A DNA stretch of 64,000 bases from Streptomyces sp. NBC_01431 (lineage in GTDB: Bacteria; Actinomycetota; Actinomycetes; Streptomycetales; Streptomycetaceae). The stretch's first letter is position 1, and each line of letters starts with the position of its first letter. Shown piece after piece: positions 51,502 through 60,574 of this stretch. Location of the stretch: positions 7,254,001-7,318,000 of the forward strand of contig NZ_CP109496.1 in NCBI RefSeq assembly GCF_036231355.1. The letters run 5' to 3'. The notes below the pieces were generated by a model, which did no database searches, was not told the origin of the DNA, and saw nothing but the letters and a program-made list of their open reading frames with translations. A program made the position numbers and the translations under genes.

Positions 51502-52155
51502 GTGTCCACGCGCCGCAGGCTCAGTCCCGACGAGCGCCGCAGCCAGCTGCTCGACGTCGGAGCCCGTCTGTTCGCGGCGAAGCCGTACCCTGACGTGCTG
51601 ATGGAGGACGTCGCCGAAGAGGCCGGTATCTCCCGGGCGTTGCTCTACCGCTACTTCCCGAACAAGAGCGCCCTGTTCGCCGCGATCTACCGGCAGGCCG
51701 CGGACCGGCTGCTCGCCGACACGCAGATCGACCCGGCGGGCTCCCTGCTGGAGCAGCTGTCCGCCGGCCTCGACATCCACTTCGACTACTTCGCGGCGAA
51801 CCGGAACACGGTGCTCGCCGCGAACCGGGTGCTCGCGGGCGACCCGGTGATCCAGGCCATCATCACCGACGAGCTGGCCGAGCTGAGACGGCGTGTCCTC
51901 GAAGCGACCGGGCTCGACGGCAGGCCCGCTGAGACGGTCTCCGCCGTGCTGACGAGCTGGCTGGTGTTCGTCCGGGTGCTGTGCGTGGACTGGCTGGCGA
52001 ACGAGACGTTCTCCCGGGCCGAGTTGCACGACATGTCCGTCGGCGCCCTGCGCGGGGCGCTGGGCGCGGTAACCGACGCGGACCGGCTCCTGGGCGGCCC
52101 CGGTGGCCGACCGTCGCGCTCCGACGATGCCGTACGGTCGGGCCACCGGCGCTGA
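51502..52155 (+). CDS. TetR-family regulator
   Basis: 217 residues. The N-terminal HTH has RRSQLLDVGARLFAAKPYPDVLMEDVAEEAGISRALLYRYFPNKSALFAAIY in order. The C-terminal part is a TetR ligand domain of the AcrR type. GTG 51502 is the likely start; the 36-bp inverted repeat lies 42 bp upstream. Its 3' end is duplicated as a 39-bp-period repeat that includes the stop codon. It probably represses itself and the DUF4345 gene. Confidence 0.9.
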   Translation: MSTRRRLSPDERRSQLLDVGARLFAAKPYPDVLMEDVAEEAGISRALLYRYFPNKSALFAAIYRQAADRLLADTQIDPAGSLLEQLSAGLDIHFDYFAANRNTVLAANRVLAGDPVIQAIITDELAELRRRVLEATGLDGRPAETVSAVLTSWLVFVRVLCVDWLANETFSRAELHDMSVGALRGALGAVTDADRLLGGPGGRPSRSDDAVRSGHRR

Positions 52156-52216
52156 TCGGCACCTGTCGGCCGAGCCGTGTGCCACCGGCGCTGATCGGCG
52201 CCTGTCGGCCCGAGCC
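52142..52216. repeat. 39-bp tandem duplication over the TetR stop codon
   Basis: The segment 52142-52176 (GCCACCGGCGCTGATCGGC and onward) recurs at 52181-52216 with two small differences. The first copy contains the TetR stop codon TGA 52153-52155. Confidence 0.9.
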
Positions 52217-52258
52217 CCGGGCGGCCCGGGGGACGCCGCGCCGCCGGGGCTCGTACGG

Positions 52259-54145
52259 TCAGCTCAGTTCTGCGGGTGCCCCGGCGGGGCGCTCGAACTG
52301 GGCGCGGTACAACTCCTGGTAACGGCCGCCCAGTTCGAGCAGTTCCTCATGGGTGCCCCGCTCCACGATCCGGCCGTCCTCCACCACCAGGATGAGGTCG
52401 GCGGAGCGCACCGTGGAGAGCCGGTGCGCGATCACCACCGCCGTGCGTCCTTCCAGCGCCTCGCCGAGCGCCTCCTGGACGGCGGCCTCGGAGGTGTTGT
52501 CGAGGTGCGCGGTGGCCTCGTCGAGGATCACGACGCGCTGACGGGCCAGCAGCAGCCGGGCGATCGTCAGGCGCTGGCGCTCTCCGCCGGAGAGGCGGTA
52601 GCCGCGCTCCCCGACCACGGTGTCGAGCCCGTCGGGCAGCGAGGCGACCAAGCCGTCCAGACGGGCCCGCCGCAGCGCCTCCCAGACCTCCTCCTCCCCG
52701 GCGTCCGGCCGGGCCAGCAGCAGGTTGGCGCGGACCGACTCGTGGAAGAGGTGACCGTCCTGGGTGACCATGCCGATCGTGTCGCGGATCGAGTCGGCGG
52801 TCAGGTCGCGTACGTCGATGCCGCCGAGGCGGACCGTACCCTCGTCGGCGTCGTACAGGCGGGGCAGCAACTGGGCGACTGTCGACTTGCCGGCGCCGGA
52901 CGATCCGACCAGGGCCACCATCCGGCCGGGCTCGGCGCGGAAGGAGACACCGTGCAGCACCTCGGTCCCGCCCCGGGTGTCCAGGCTCGACACCTCCTCC
53001 AGGGACGCGAGGGAGACCTTGTCGGCGGAGGGGTAGCCGAACCGCACGCCGTCGAACTCCACGGACACGGGGCCCTCGGGAACCGCGCGTGCCTGCGGCT
53101 TCTCGGCGATGAGCGGCTTCAGGTCGAGCACCTCGAAGACCCGCTCGAAGCTGACCAGCGCGCTCATGACCTCCACGCGCGCCCCGGCCAGCGAGGTGAG
53201 CGGTGCGTACAGCCGCGTCAGGAGCAGGGCGAGCGAGACGACCGCGCCCGCTTTCAGGGTGCCCTGCAGGGCGTAGTAGCCGCCGAGGCCGTAGACCAGG
53301 GCGAGCGCGAGAGCCGAGACGAGGGTGAGGGCGGTGATGAACGCGGACTGCGCCATCGCCGTACGGACGCCGATGTCACGCACCCGCCCGGCGCGGGCGG
53401 CGAATTCGGCGGACTCGTCGGCGGGCCGCCCGAACAGCTTGATCAGGGTGGCGCCGGGCGCCGAGAACCGCTCGGTCATCCGGGTGCCCATCGCGGCGTT
53501 GTGCTCGGCGGCCTCCCGCTGGAGGCGGGCCATCCGGGTGCCCATGCGGCGCGCGGGCAGTACGAACACCGGCAGCAGGACGAGCGCGAGCAGGGTGATC
53601 TGCCAGGAGAGGCTGAGCATCACTCCGAGCGTGAGCAGCAGCGTGACGAGGTTGCTGACCACGCCGGAGAGGGTGTTGCTGAAGGCCCGCTGGGCGCCGA
53701 TGACGTCGTTGTTGAGGCGGCTGACGAGCGCGCCGGTGCGGGTCCGGGTGAAGAACGCGACGGGCATCCGCTGCACATGGTCGAAGACGGCGGTCCGCAG
53801 ATCGAGGATCAGTCCTTCACCGAGCGTCGACGACAGCCATCGACTCGCGATGCCGAGCCCCGCCTCCGCCACCGCGATCGCGGCGATGAGCAGGGCGAGC
53901 CGGGTCACGGTGCCGCTGTCGTTCCCGCCGATGATCGCGTTGACGACGCGCCCGGCGAGGAGTGGCGTGGCCACCGCCAGCAGAGCCGTTGCGACGCTCA
54001 GCACGAGGAACAGCGCGATGCGGCGGCGGTGAGGGCGGGCGAAAACGGCGATGCGCCGCAGAGTGGCTAGGTTGAAGGGACGTCTGTCCTGCTGCGCGTT
54101 CATGACGTTGTGGAGCTGCGTCCACGCGGTGGCTTCCATGCTCAT
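52259..54145 (-). CDS. ABC transporter, fused permease and ATPase (exporter type)
   Basis: 628 residues. Six membrane segments fill about 40-330, then the ATPase with Walker A GSSGAGKSTVAQL, Q loop TQDGHLFHES, signature LSGGERQRLTIARLLL, Walker B VVILDEATAHLD and the H-loop VIAHRL. This is the half-transporter architecture of multidrug or lipid exporters such as MdlB/MsbA, working as a homodimer. No Shine-Dalgarno is visible at ATG 54145 or 54139, and no regulator is adjacent. Confidence 0.93.
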   Translation of the reverse strand: MSMEATAWTQLHNVMNAQQDRRPFNLATLRRIAVFARPHRRRIALFLVLSVATALLAVATPLLAGRVVNAIIGGNDSGTVTRLALLIAAIAVAEAGLGIASRWLSSTLGEGLILDLRTAVFDHVQRMPVAFFTRTRTGALVSRLNNDVIGAQRAFSNTLSGVVSNLVTLLLTLGVMLSLSWQITLLALVLLPVFVLPARRMGTRMARLQREAAEHNAAMGTRMTERFSAPGATLIKLFGRPADESAEFAARAGRVRDIGVRTAMAQSAFITALTLVSALALALVYGLGGYYALQGTLKAGAVVSLALLLTRLYAPLTSLAGARVEVMSALVSFERVFEVLDLKPLIAEKPQARAVPEGPVSVEFDGVRFGYPSADKVSLASLEEVSSLDTRGGTEVLHGVSFRAEPGRMVALVGSSGAGKSTVAQLLPRLYDADEGTVRLGGIDVRDLTADSIRDTIGMVTQDGHLFHESVRANLLLARPDAGEEEVWEALRRARLDGLVASLPDGLDTVVGERGYRLSGGERQRLTIARLLLARQRVVILDEATAHLDNTSEAAVQEALGEALEGRTAVVIAHRLSTVRSADLILVVEDGRIVERGTHEELLELGGRYQELYRAQFERPAGAPAELS

Positions 54146-54212
54146 GCGAGGAACGTACGACCTCTACCGAGCTTGAGGTCAACAATTTCCCGGAACGGGG
54201 CACTCACCCCGA

Positions 54213-54249
54213 GCCCCGCCCGGGGCCAGCGACTGGTCCGGGGCGGGGC
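54213..54249 (-). terminator. Hairpin terminator after the chaplin gene
   Basis: GCCCCGCCC (54213-54221) pairs with GGGCGGGGC (54241-54249); CCAG/CTGG closes a CGA loop inside. Confidence 0.7.
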
Positions 54250-54263
54250 GGCTGGTGAGGCGG

Positions 54264-54509
54264 TCAGCTGTTCTTGCAGGAGTTGCCGGACGCCGGGTTG
54301 AGCAGCCCGATGACGTCGACGGTGTCGCCGCACACGTTGAGGTCGAGGTCGAGGGGGATTTGGACGACGTCGCCGGAGAGGACGCCGGGGGAGTCCTCGG
54401 CCACGCCGGTGACCGGCGGTTTGGGGTCGGCAGCGGACGCGGCGCCGGCCCCGCCGACTACGGCGGTGGCGGCCAGGGCGGCGGCAACGACTGCGGTACG
54501 GATACGCAT
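54264..54509 (-). CDS. Short chaplin (aerial-hypha surface amyloid protein)
   Basis: 81 residues. A Sec signal ends at about 26 (AGAASA). One chaplin domain follows: GVAEDSPGVLSGDVVQIPLD then NVCGDTVDVIGLLNPASGN, with Cys 60 and 78 for the conserved disulfide. Chaplins coat aerial hyphae and lower surface tension. This copy is more acidic than usual: Asp replaces Asn in CGNTVNV and in SGNVVQ, and the QIPLDLDLNV stretch adds two Asp. AGGAGG seven bases before the ATG. Likely induced during aerial growth. Confidence 0.92.
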   Translation of the reverse strand: MRIRTAVVAAALAATAVVGGAGAASAADPKPPVTGVAEDSPGVLSGDVVQIPLDLDLNVCGDTVDVIGLLNPASGNSCKNS

Positions 54510-54787
54510 GTGTTTCCTCCTGTATGTGAGGGTTCTTCACTAGCAGCGTCTCCGGGGACGGGCCGCAGGGACATTCGCGTGACCCGATGGAGTGACAGGG
54601 GCCGTCCGAAGGGCGGGCGCCCGCCCCGTGCCATGGGGCCCCAGGACCCGCGTGCGTGCGCCCCGATTGCCGCACCGGGGGAGCGCCGGGGGGTGAGCTG
54701 CCCGATCCCCCGTTTATTCGGGCCGCTCGCGCCTACTCGCACGGGGACAGCCCGCAGTGCGGGGTGATTCCGGCCGGAAGGCAGGTC

Positions 54788-55417
54788 ATGTCCAGCGGCG
54801 TCATCATCATCCTGGTTGGGGCCGCAGTGATCGTTGTCGCTGCGGTGGTTCTGGGCACGTTCCTCACGCACCGTGACGGCGGCCTGCGCCGCCGTTTCGG
54901 ACCGGAGTACGAATGGACGGTGGCCCAGCACAACGGCGACACCAAGGCCGCCGAGAAGGAACTGGACGAGCGGGTCCGCCGCCACGGCGGCATCAGGACG
55001 CGGCCCCCGACGGCCGAGGAGCAGGGCCGTTATACCGCCGAATGGGCTCGGATCCAGGAGGAGTTCGTCGATTCGCCGCCCCGCGCCGTCGCCGACGCGG
55101 AAGCGCTGCTCGGCCGGCTCGCCCGTGAACGCGGTTTCCCGGACCGGGACTCCGAGGAACATCTGGCCGCGCTCTCGGTGCACCACCCCCACCATATGGA
55201 CAGCTACCGCCGGATACGCGGCGTAGCCCAGGGATCCCACGAGCGCGCGCCCGACACGGAGGAACTGCGCGAGACCCTGGTACGGGCCCATGACTTCTTC
55301 GCGGCCCTGATCGGGGAACGCAGGCAGCACGACGCCGGACGGGTCAAGGGTCGCACCGGCCGTCACGCCTCCCGAGCGGGCCTGCGGCGGGGCATCGTCA
55401 AGGGGAGCGCGTCATGA
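54788..55417 (+). CDS. Membrane-anchored hypothetical protein (209 aa)
   Basis: One N-terminal membrane segment (VIIILVGAAVIVVAAVVLGTFL) anchors a cytoplasmic-looking charged domain with GGLRRRFGPEYEWTVAQHNGDTKAAEKELDERVRRH and a C-terminal helix ELRETLVRAHDFFAALIGE, then a basic tail. I recognise this arrangement in Streptomyces proteins of unknown role. First gene of a three-gene unit; its stop overlaps the next start by 4 bp. GGAAGG precedes ATG 54788. Confidence 0.75.
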   Translation: MSSGVIIILVGAAVIVVAAVVLGTFLTHRDGGLRRRFGPEYEWTVAQHNGDTKAAEKELDERVRRHGGIRTRPPTAEEQGRYTAEWARIQEEFVDSPPRAVADAEALLGRLARERGFPDRDSEEHLAALSVHHPHHMDSYRRIRGVAQGSHERAPDTEELRETLVRAHDFFAALIGERRQHDAGRVKGRTGRHASRAGLRRGIVKGSAS

Positions 55418-55845
55418 CCGAGCCGGAGCGGACCGCAGCTGAGCAGCGCATCGACGGCACGGAGCGGTCACCGGCCGGGCCGGGTGTTGTCGGGCCGGGT
55501 ACGGCGGGGTCGGCCGGCGAGAGCGTCGGCGCGGCCCGTCCCGCCTCCGGAGGTGACGGTTGCGAGCCGGTGCCCGAGAACCCGCTCCTCGCCGAAGACG
55601 GCGACAAACTGCGGCTCAGGCTCCAGCACGCGGCCATCGGTTTCGTGGACGAGCCGCGGGCGGCGGTCGAAGAGGCCGCCTTGGTGCTCGATGAGCTCGC
55701 AGACACCCTCGCCGAGGCGATCGCGCGGCGGCGCGGCGCGCTGCGTGCGTCGTGGCAGGACACCTCTGGCGCAGCGGCCACGGAGGATCTGCGGATCGCG
55801 CTGCGCTCGTACCGCCAACTCGCGGACCGGCTGCTGAAGTTGTGA
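55414..55845 (+). CDS. Hypothetical protein (143 aa) coupled to the preceding gene
   Basis: The ATG overlaps the upstream stop as ATGA. The first half is low-complexity (Gly, Ala, Pro, Glu). The second half is helical: LRLRLQHAAIGFVDEPRAAVEEAALVLDELADTLAEAIARRRGAL and LRIALRSYRQLADRLLKL, suggesting a bundle that could pair with the 209-aa protein's charged domain. No known domain. Confidence 0.7.
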   Translation: MTEPERTAAEQRIDGTERSPAGPGVVGPGTAGSAGESVGAARPASGGDGCEPVPENPLLAEDGDKLRLRLQHAAIGFVDEPRAAVEEAALVLDELADTLAEAIARRRGALRASWQDTSGAAATEDLRIALRSYRQLADRLLKL

Positions 55846-55970
55846 GGCGTCCCCGGGGGTTCGGCTGAATGAGCCCCCGGAGGCGAACCGGGCGCACCGA
55901 AAGCCCGCAAGATCGCAAGGCTCGCAGGGATCAGAAGCATCAACCCACCTACAGGGGCAAGGAGTTGGAC

Positions 55971-56258
55971 ATGTCCAGGCGCTATGGCGGCAATCCAGCG
56001 GCGACCGGCATACTCGTCATCGCGGACATCACGGCACTGATCCTGATCCTCTGGATCGCCTTCTTCCTCGTCAACGCGAACACCGCCAACGACGTCGTCT
56101 CGTGGGTCCGCCACGCGGCGGACTGGCTCTCGGGCTGGTCGCGCGACATGTTCACGATCAAGTCCGACAACTGGCGCACGGTGTTCAACTACGGCCTGCC
56201 CGCCGTCGTCTACCTCCTGATCGGTCACGCGGTGGCGGGCCGGGTCGGCCGTGCCTGA
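55971..56258 (+). CDS. Small membrane protein (95 aa)
   Basis: Two membrane segments: ILVIADITALILILWIAFFLV and YGLPAVVYLLIGHAVAGRV, joined by an amphipathic stretch with several Trp (VVSWVRHAADWLSGWSRDMF). The N-terminus is MSRRYGGNPAATG. AAGGAG six bases before ATG 55971 is strong. Probably the third gene of the operon starting at 54788, 125 bp after the second. Function unknown; the set is characteristic of Streptomyces. Confidence 0.75.
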   Translation: MSRRYGGNPAATGILVIADITALILILWIAFFLVNANTANDVVSWVRHAADWLSGWSRDMFTIKSDNWRTVFNYGLPAVVYLLIGHAVAGRVGRA

Positions 56259-56324
56259 GGCCGGCACGGGGCGCGGTCCGGCCGCCACATAGCGCGGCCA
56301 CCGGAGCCGAAAACACAGGTGGCG

Positions 56325-56380
56325 CCACCCCATCGGGAGCGCTCGCGCCTGAGGCGCGGGGGTGAGACTCGATGGGGTGG
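56325..56380 (+). terminator. Long imperfect hairpin, probable terminator or leader structure
   Basis: CCACCCCATCG (56325-56335) pairs with CGATGGGGTGG (56370-56380), with an inner CGCGCC-TGA-GGCGCG stem. It ends the three-gene operon, but 285 bp before the condensation-domain gene it could also be a leader element. The rest of the 407-bp gap 56259-56665 holds nothing I can name. Confidence 0.55.
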
Positions 56381-56665
56381 TTGTGCGTGCCCGGGGGCGC
56401 TCGGGGCGCGTTGTGCACCGTATGACCGTACTTCGTGAGCCGCGGCATCCGGCTGCCTCCCTTCCCCCGCCGTCCTGTGAAACCGGTGGCAGCCGCCCAA
56501 GAGTTGAGGCTCTGTCAAGGGTTGCGCCGTACGCGGGCCGCTGGGTCGGGCACCTCGGGACGGCTCCGAAGGGCGATCCCTGCGCCCTGCTTGGCGGCTC
56601 GGTCCGGTCCCTTCGGCTCTGCTGCTCATCCGTGTCCCCCGACCGTCTGTGAATGGAAGAATCTC

Positions 56666-58141
56666 GTGCGAATTACCGACATTCACGGCTGCGAGGTCCG
56701 TCCCGGGCGGCTGGTCGAGTGGACGCTGGACCCCCTGATGGTCGAGGCCGCGACCAGCCAGCCCGACGACAGCCGGCCACCTGCCTATGTGCAGGAGTCA
56801 CACATCCGCACGGCCCGGACGGTGCGCGAGGACGGCCTGTTCGTCCCGACCTGGCTGGGTGCGGCGTTCGACATCCCGGGCGCCGTCGACCTCGACGTCC
56901 TGGAAGCGGCGCTGCGGACCTGGACGCTTCGGCACGAAACGCTGCGCAGCGGGTTCCGCTGGGTCCGCGATGAGATGCGCCGCTTCACCGCCGCGTCCGA
57001 AGCCGTGGCCCTGCGCCGCCAGGACGTGGGCGACTTCCCGCGTGCCCAGGAGCTGAGCCGGCATCTCCAGGACCGGTTCGACGTGGCGGCCGACGCGCTG
57101 GCCTGGCCGAACTTTCTGTACACGGCGGTGGTCAGGGACGACTCCACCAGCGTCTACATGGCCTTCGACCACAGCAACGTCGACGCGTACTCGATCCAGC
57201 GCATCCCTGCCGAGATCCACGCGCTGTACGTGGCGGGCACCGAAGGCCGGGCGGACGACGCCGCCCCGGTCGGCAGCTACGTCGACTTCTGCGAGCTGGA
57301 GCGGGCCAACGCTGACCAGGTCGACGACACCCATGCGATCGTGGCCCGCTGGCGGGAGTTCATCACGCGGTGCGACGGCAGGCTGCCCGCCTTTCCCGTC
57401 GACCTCGGCCTCGAACCCGGCGGCGGGCTGCCCGAGCAGAAGCTCCTGCACGAGATGCTCGTGGACGACGCGGACGCCGCCGGCTTCGCGGCGTACTGCC
57501 GGCCCTTCGGCGGCAGCCAGGTGGGCATCCTGGCGGCCACCAGCCTCATCGTGCACGAGATCGGCGGCGAACCCGTCTACCGCACGGTCGTCCCGCTGCA
57601 CACCAGGGCGAAGTCCCGCTGGACGGAGTCCGTGGGGTGGTACGTGGGCGGCGCGCCCATCGAGATCCCCGTCGCGCAGGCGCGCGGCTTCGACGACGCG
57701 CTGAACATGGTGCGCGGCGCGCTGCGGACCAACAAGGCGCTCGCGCACCTGCCGATCGCCCGGGTGCTCCGTCTGCTCGGCTCGGACTTCCGTCCGACGT
57801 CCCCCGACCTCTACTCGATCGTGTCGTTCGTCGACGCGCGGGGCATCCCGGGTGCCGGACAGTGGGACGAGCTGAAGGCGTACGCCCTGCTCAGGGTCTC
57901 CTACGGCGACCAGGTGTGCGCCTGGTTCACCCGCCTCCACGGTGGGCTGCAACTGGCCATGCGCTACCCGGACACGGAGATCGCGTACAAGAACATGCGG
58001 CGGTACGCGGAACAGTTGCGGGACATCATCACCTCCGTCGCCCGAAGCGCTCCGCCCTCCCTGGCCAACGCGCGGCAGCACGGCAACCGTCCGCTGCCGG
58101 CCCCCAGGCTGAGCAGCGAGACGTCCAAGCTGGCCCTGTGA
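56666..58141 (+). CDS. Stand-alone condensation-domain protein
   Basis: 491 residues, the size of one NRPS condensation domain with its two chloramphenicol-acetyltransferase-like lobes. The active-site motif reads DHSNVDAYS (His 169, Asp 173), a variant of HHxxxDG with the catalytic second His and the Asp kept. FDIPGAVDLDVLEAALRTWTLRHETLR and TESVGWYVGGAPIEIPV are typical flanks. No carrier protein or adenylation domain is encoded nearby, so it may join acyl and amine or alcohol substrates in trans, like PapA-type acyltransferases. GGAAG seven bases before GTG 56666. Confidence 0.85.
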   Translation: MRITDIHGCEVRPGRLVEWTLDPLMVEAATSQPDDSRPPAYVQESHIRTARTVREDGLFVPTWLGAAFDIPGAVDLDVLEAALRTWTLRHETLRSGFRWVRDEMRRFTAASEAVALRRQDVGDFPRAQELSRHLQDRFDVAADALAWPNFLYTAVVRDDSTSVYMAFDHSNVDAYSIQRIPAEIHALYVAGTEGRADDAAPVGSYVDFCELERANADQVDDTHAIVARWREFITRCDGRLPAFPVDLGLEPGGGLPEQKLLHEMLVDDADAAGFAAYCRPFGGSQVGILAATSLIVHEIGGEPVYRTVVPLHTRAKSRWTESVGWYVGGAPIEIPVAQARGFDDALNMVRGALRTNKALAHLPIARVLRLLGSDFRPTSPDLYSIVSFVDARGIPGAGQWDELKAYALLRVSYGDQVCAWFTRLHGGLQLAMRYPDTEIAYKNMRRYAEQLRDIITSVARSAPPSLANARQHGNRPLPAPRLSSETSKLAL

Positions 58142-58307
58142 GCCTCAACGGTGGTGCGGCGCGCCATGGTTCGGCCACGACGCCGGACGGAATCGGGGTG
58201 TGCCTCTCGCGCTCCCCGTGTCGCGACTGGTAAACCCTTGGGAACCGCCGGTCACCGGACGGCCCGGCGGTTCGACGAGCTCGCGGGCTCACGGACAAGG
58301 GGTCCAG

Positions 58308-59291
58308 ATGCGTCGCGCACCGGTCATCGCAGTCGTCACGGTTCTGCTCGCCACACTGGCCTGCGCGTTCACCGCGGGCCCGGTCAACGCACACGACAGG
58401 CCCGTACGGGCCGACGACGGGGCCCGCGTCGTCGCCGAGCAGCGCGTCGCGCCCCGCCAGCTCGACCTCACCATCGACTCCCCGGCCCTTGGCACCACCG
58501 CCCACGTCCGACTGCTCACCCCGGACGGCTGGTCGCCGGGGAGGCACGGCTGGCCGGCGCTGTGGCTGCTGCACGGCTGCTGCGGTGAGTACCGGGACTG
58601 GACGACGTACACCGACGTGGCCCAACTCGCCGATTTGAAGCGCGTGTTGGTGATCATGCCGGAGGCCGGACCGGCCGGCTGGTACAGCAACTGGTGGAAC
58701 CAGGGGGCGGGCGGCGCGCCCCGCTGGGAGACCTTCCACCTCACCGAGGTCCGCCAGCTCATCGAGCGCGGCTACGGAGCGGGCAGCCGCCGGGTCGCCG
58801 CCGGACTGTCCATGGGAGGCTTCGGCGCCCTGTCGTACGCCGCCCGCCACCCCGGGTTCTTCCGGGCGGTCGCGTCGTACAGCGGAACCGTGCACCCGCT
58901 GTTGCAGGATCCCGGCGGCTTCGGGCCCGACTGGTTCCTGAACCTCGACCGGCAGCTGGGCGTCGACCCGTACGCCATCTGGGGCGACCCGGTGCGCCAG
59001 CGCGCGGTCTGGGCCGCGCACGACCCCACCGTCCAGGCACGTGCGCTGCGCGGACTGCCCGTCTTCCTGTCCTGCGGGGACGGGACGGCAGGGCCCTACG
59101 ATCCGCCCGGCGCGAAGGACGTCAGCGAGACCTTCTTCGACCACCAGAACCAGGCGCTCGCCGGCCGGCTGCGCGCCCTCGGCAGCCCGCCCATCACCGA
59201 CTTCTACGGCCCTGGCACCCACGACTGGCCGTACTGGCAACGGGAGTTGCACCGCTCGCTACCGATGCTTCTGACGGCCCTTGGCGCCTAA
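58308..59291 (+). CDS. Secreted esterase, antigen-85 / esterase-D type
   Basis: 327 residues. A signal peptide (IAVVTVLLATLACAFTAGPVNA) precedes an alpha/beta hydrolase with LWLLHGCCGEYRDWTTYTDV (oxyanion loop), nucleophile Ser in AGLSMGGFGALSYAARHPG, and a C-terminal GPGTHDWPYWQREL giving the His. It resembles the Ag85-like esterase family, which includes trehalose acyltransferases and feruloyl esterases. AAGGGG before ATG 58308. Its stop overlaps the convergent gene by 4 bp. Confidence 0.9.
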   Translation: MRRAPVIAVVTVLLATLACAFTAGPVNAHDRPVRADDGARVVAEQRVAPRQLDLTIDSPALGTTAHVRLLTPDGWSPGRHGWPALWLLHGCCGEYRDWTTYTDVAQLADLKRVLVIMPEAGPAGWYSNWWNQGAGGAPRWETFHLTEVRQLIERGYGAGSRRVAAGLSMGGFGALSYAARHPGFFRAVASYSGTVHPLLQDPGGFGPDWFLNLDRQLGVDPYAIWGDPVRQRAVWAAHDPTVQARALRGLPVFLSCGDGTAGPYDPPGAKDVSETFFDHQNQALAGRLRALGSPPITDFYGPGTHDWPYWQRELHRSLPMLLTALGA

Positions 59292-59704
59292 CGGCGACCT
59301 TCGGCACGGCCTTCCGGGCTGAAGAAGGCGCTCATCTGCGCCACGTCGGACAGATAGCTGTCGATGGCGGCGATCCGGCCCTCGCGGATGGTGAGAACGG
59401 TCGCCAGGTGCTCGTCAAGCCTGCGTCCGTCGGGGGCCTGAGCGGTGTTGCGCAGCGACAGGGCTACTCCGTGCTGTCCCACGAGGACGTGGAGCAGTTC
59501 GGTGTGCAGGCCCCGCCCGGCGATCTCCTGGACCCTGGCGATGGCCGCGTCGCTGCCGTGGATCGTGCCGGAGATGGTTCCGCTGCCGGGCATGCTCCAG
59601 GTGATGTCGGGCGCCAGGAGGGCGCGCAGAGCGTCCCAGTCTCGGGCGCCGAACGCGGCGAGGAATCGTTCGGCGACGGTCGCGTCGGCGCTGTTGCTGG
59701 ACAT
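59288..59704 (-). CDS. SnoaL-like / NTF2-fold protein
   Basis: 138 residues. An NTF2-like cone fold is indicated by RFLAAFGARDWDALRALLAPDITWSMPGSG and DEHLATVLTIREGRIAAIDSYLSDV in order. This fold includes polyketide cyclases, isomerases and non-enzymatic ligand binders, so no activity is claimed. GGAG eight bases before ATG 59704. Overlaps the esterase stop on the opposite strand. Confidence 0.85.
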   Translation of the reverse strand: MSSNSADATVAERFLAAFGARDWDALRALLAPDITWSMPGSGTISGTIHGSDAAIARVQEIAGRGLHTELLHVLVGQHGVALSLRNTAQAPDGRRLDEHLATVLTIREGRIAAIDSYLSDVAQMSAFFSPEGRAEGRR

Positions 59705-59897
59705 GGTGCACGCTCCTGAGTCTGAGGGCGCCGGACCCCAGTGAGGGCCGGGCGGCGCGGGAAGGCCGAGGTGTGCCCCAACCGTAGGCGGTCGCACCGC
59801 GCCAGCACGCCCGCAGGCTGGTGGAGTTGCTCCTGGCATGCGCGCCGCCACGCCGGGCGGCGGGGCCCGTGCGAACACCCGGCGGCTGCGCGTCCTC

Positions 59898-60574
59898 ATG
59901 TCCCGCACGCTGGAGATCGACCCGAGACTCACCTGGACCACCATCGTCGCCGGAGCGGCCCTTCCCCGCAGGCCGGCCCCGGGCCCCCATCTGACCCATC
60001 TGGCCAATCTGTTCGCCGAGGCGGACGGTTACCACGACCGGCGTTACGCGATGGGCATCTACCGCCGCGCGGCCGCCCCGGTCTGCTTGACCGTCTCCAC
60101 CCTCGTCGCCAACGCGCTCTGGCCCGGGTCCCCGTTCGGCGAGGACGTGTCCAACCGCAACATCCTGTACGAGGCGATGCGCCTTCTGCCCCCTCGTGGA
60201 ACCTGCTGCGCAACCGGTCGCCCGAGTACCCGGCCATCGACGGCCGCATCGGGCACGGCGACGACATCCTGATGCTGCCGCTGCTCACCCACCGCGACCC
60301 CGCGCTGTGGGAGGCCCCCGACGAGTTCCGGCCCGAGCGCTGGGACGACCTCGACCCGGACAACACCCCCGGATACATGCCGTTCGGGCATGTCTCGGAA
60401 CGCTGCTGGGGACGGCACATGGTCATGCCGCTGGCCGAACTCCTCCTCGACCACATCCGCCGCACCGAACTCGTCGTCGCCCCGGGGCAGCGCCAGGCGC
60501 ACGTGCCGCTGGTTGGACTCCTGGGCGTGAAAACCGTCCACATCGGTCACCGGAGCAAGGTGCGCCATGTCTGA
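59898..60574 (+). pseudogene. Frameshifted, N-terminally short cytochrome P450
   Basis: Two frames join at about 60185-60195, where CTGCCCCCTCG loses one base relative to the coding frame. The first carries NILYEAMRLLPP (ExxR); the second continues WNLLRNRSPEYPAIDG, TPGYMPFGHVSERCWGRHM (haem Cys) and the C-terminus. Joined, it is about 225 residues and lacks the usual first 170-200 residues of a P450. Its stop overlaps the start of the next P450. Confidence 0.7.

Noticed and set aside
56435..56665. Leader region of the condensation-domain gene considered as a cobalamin, SAM or ydaO riboswitch
   Set aside because: None of the conserved cores of these riboswitches could be matched.
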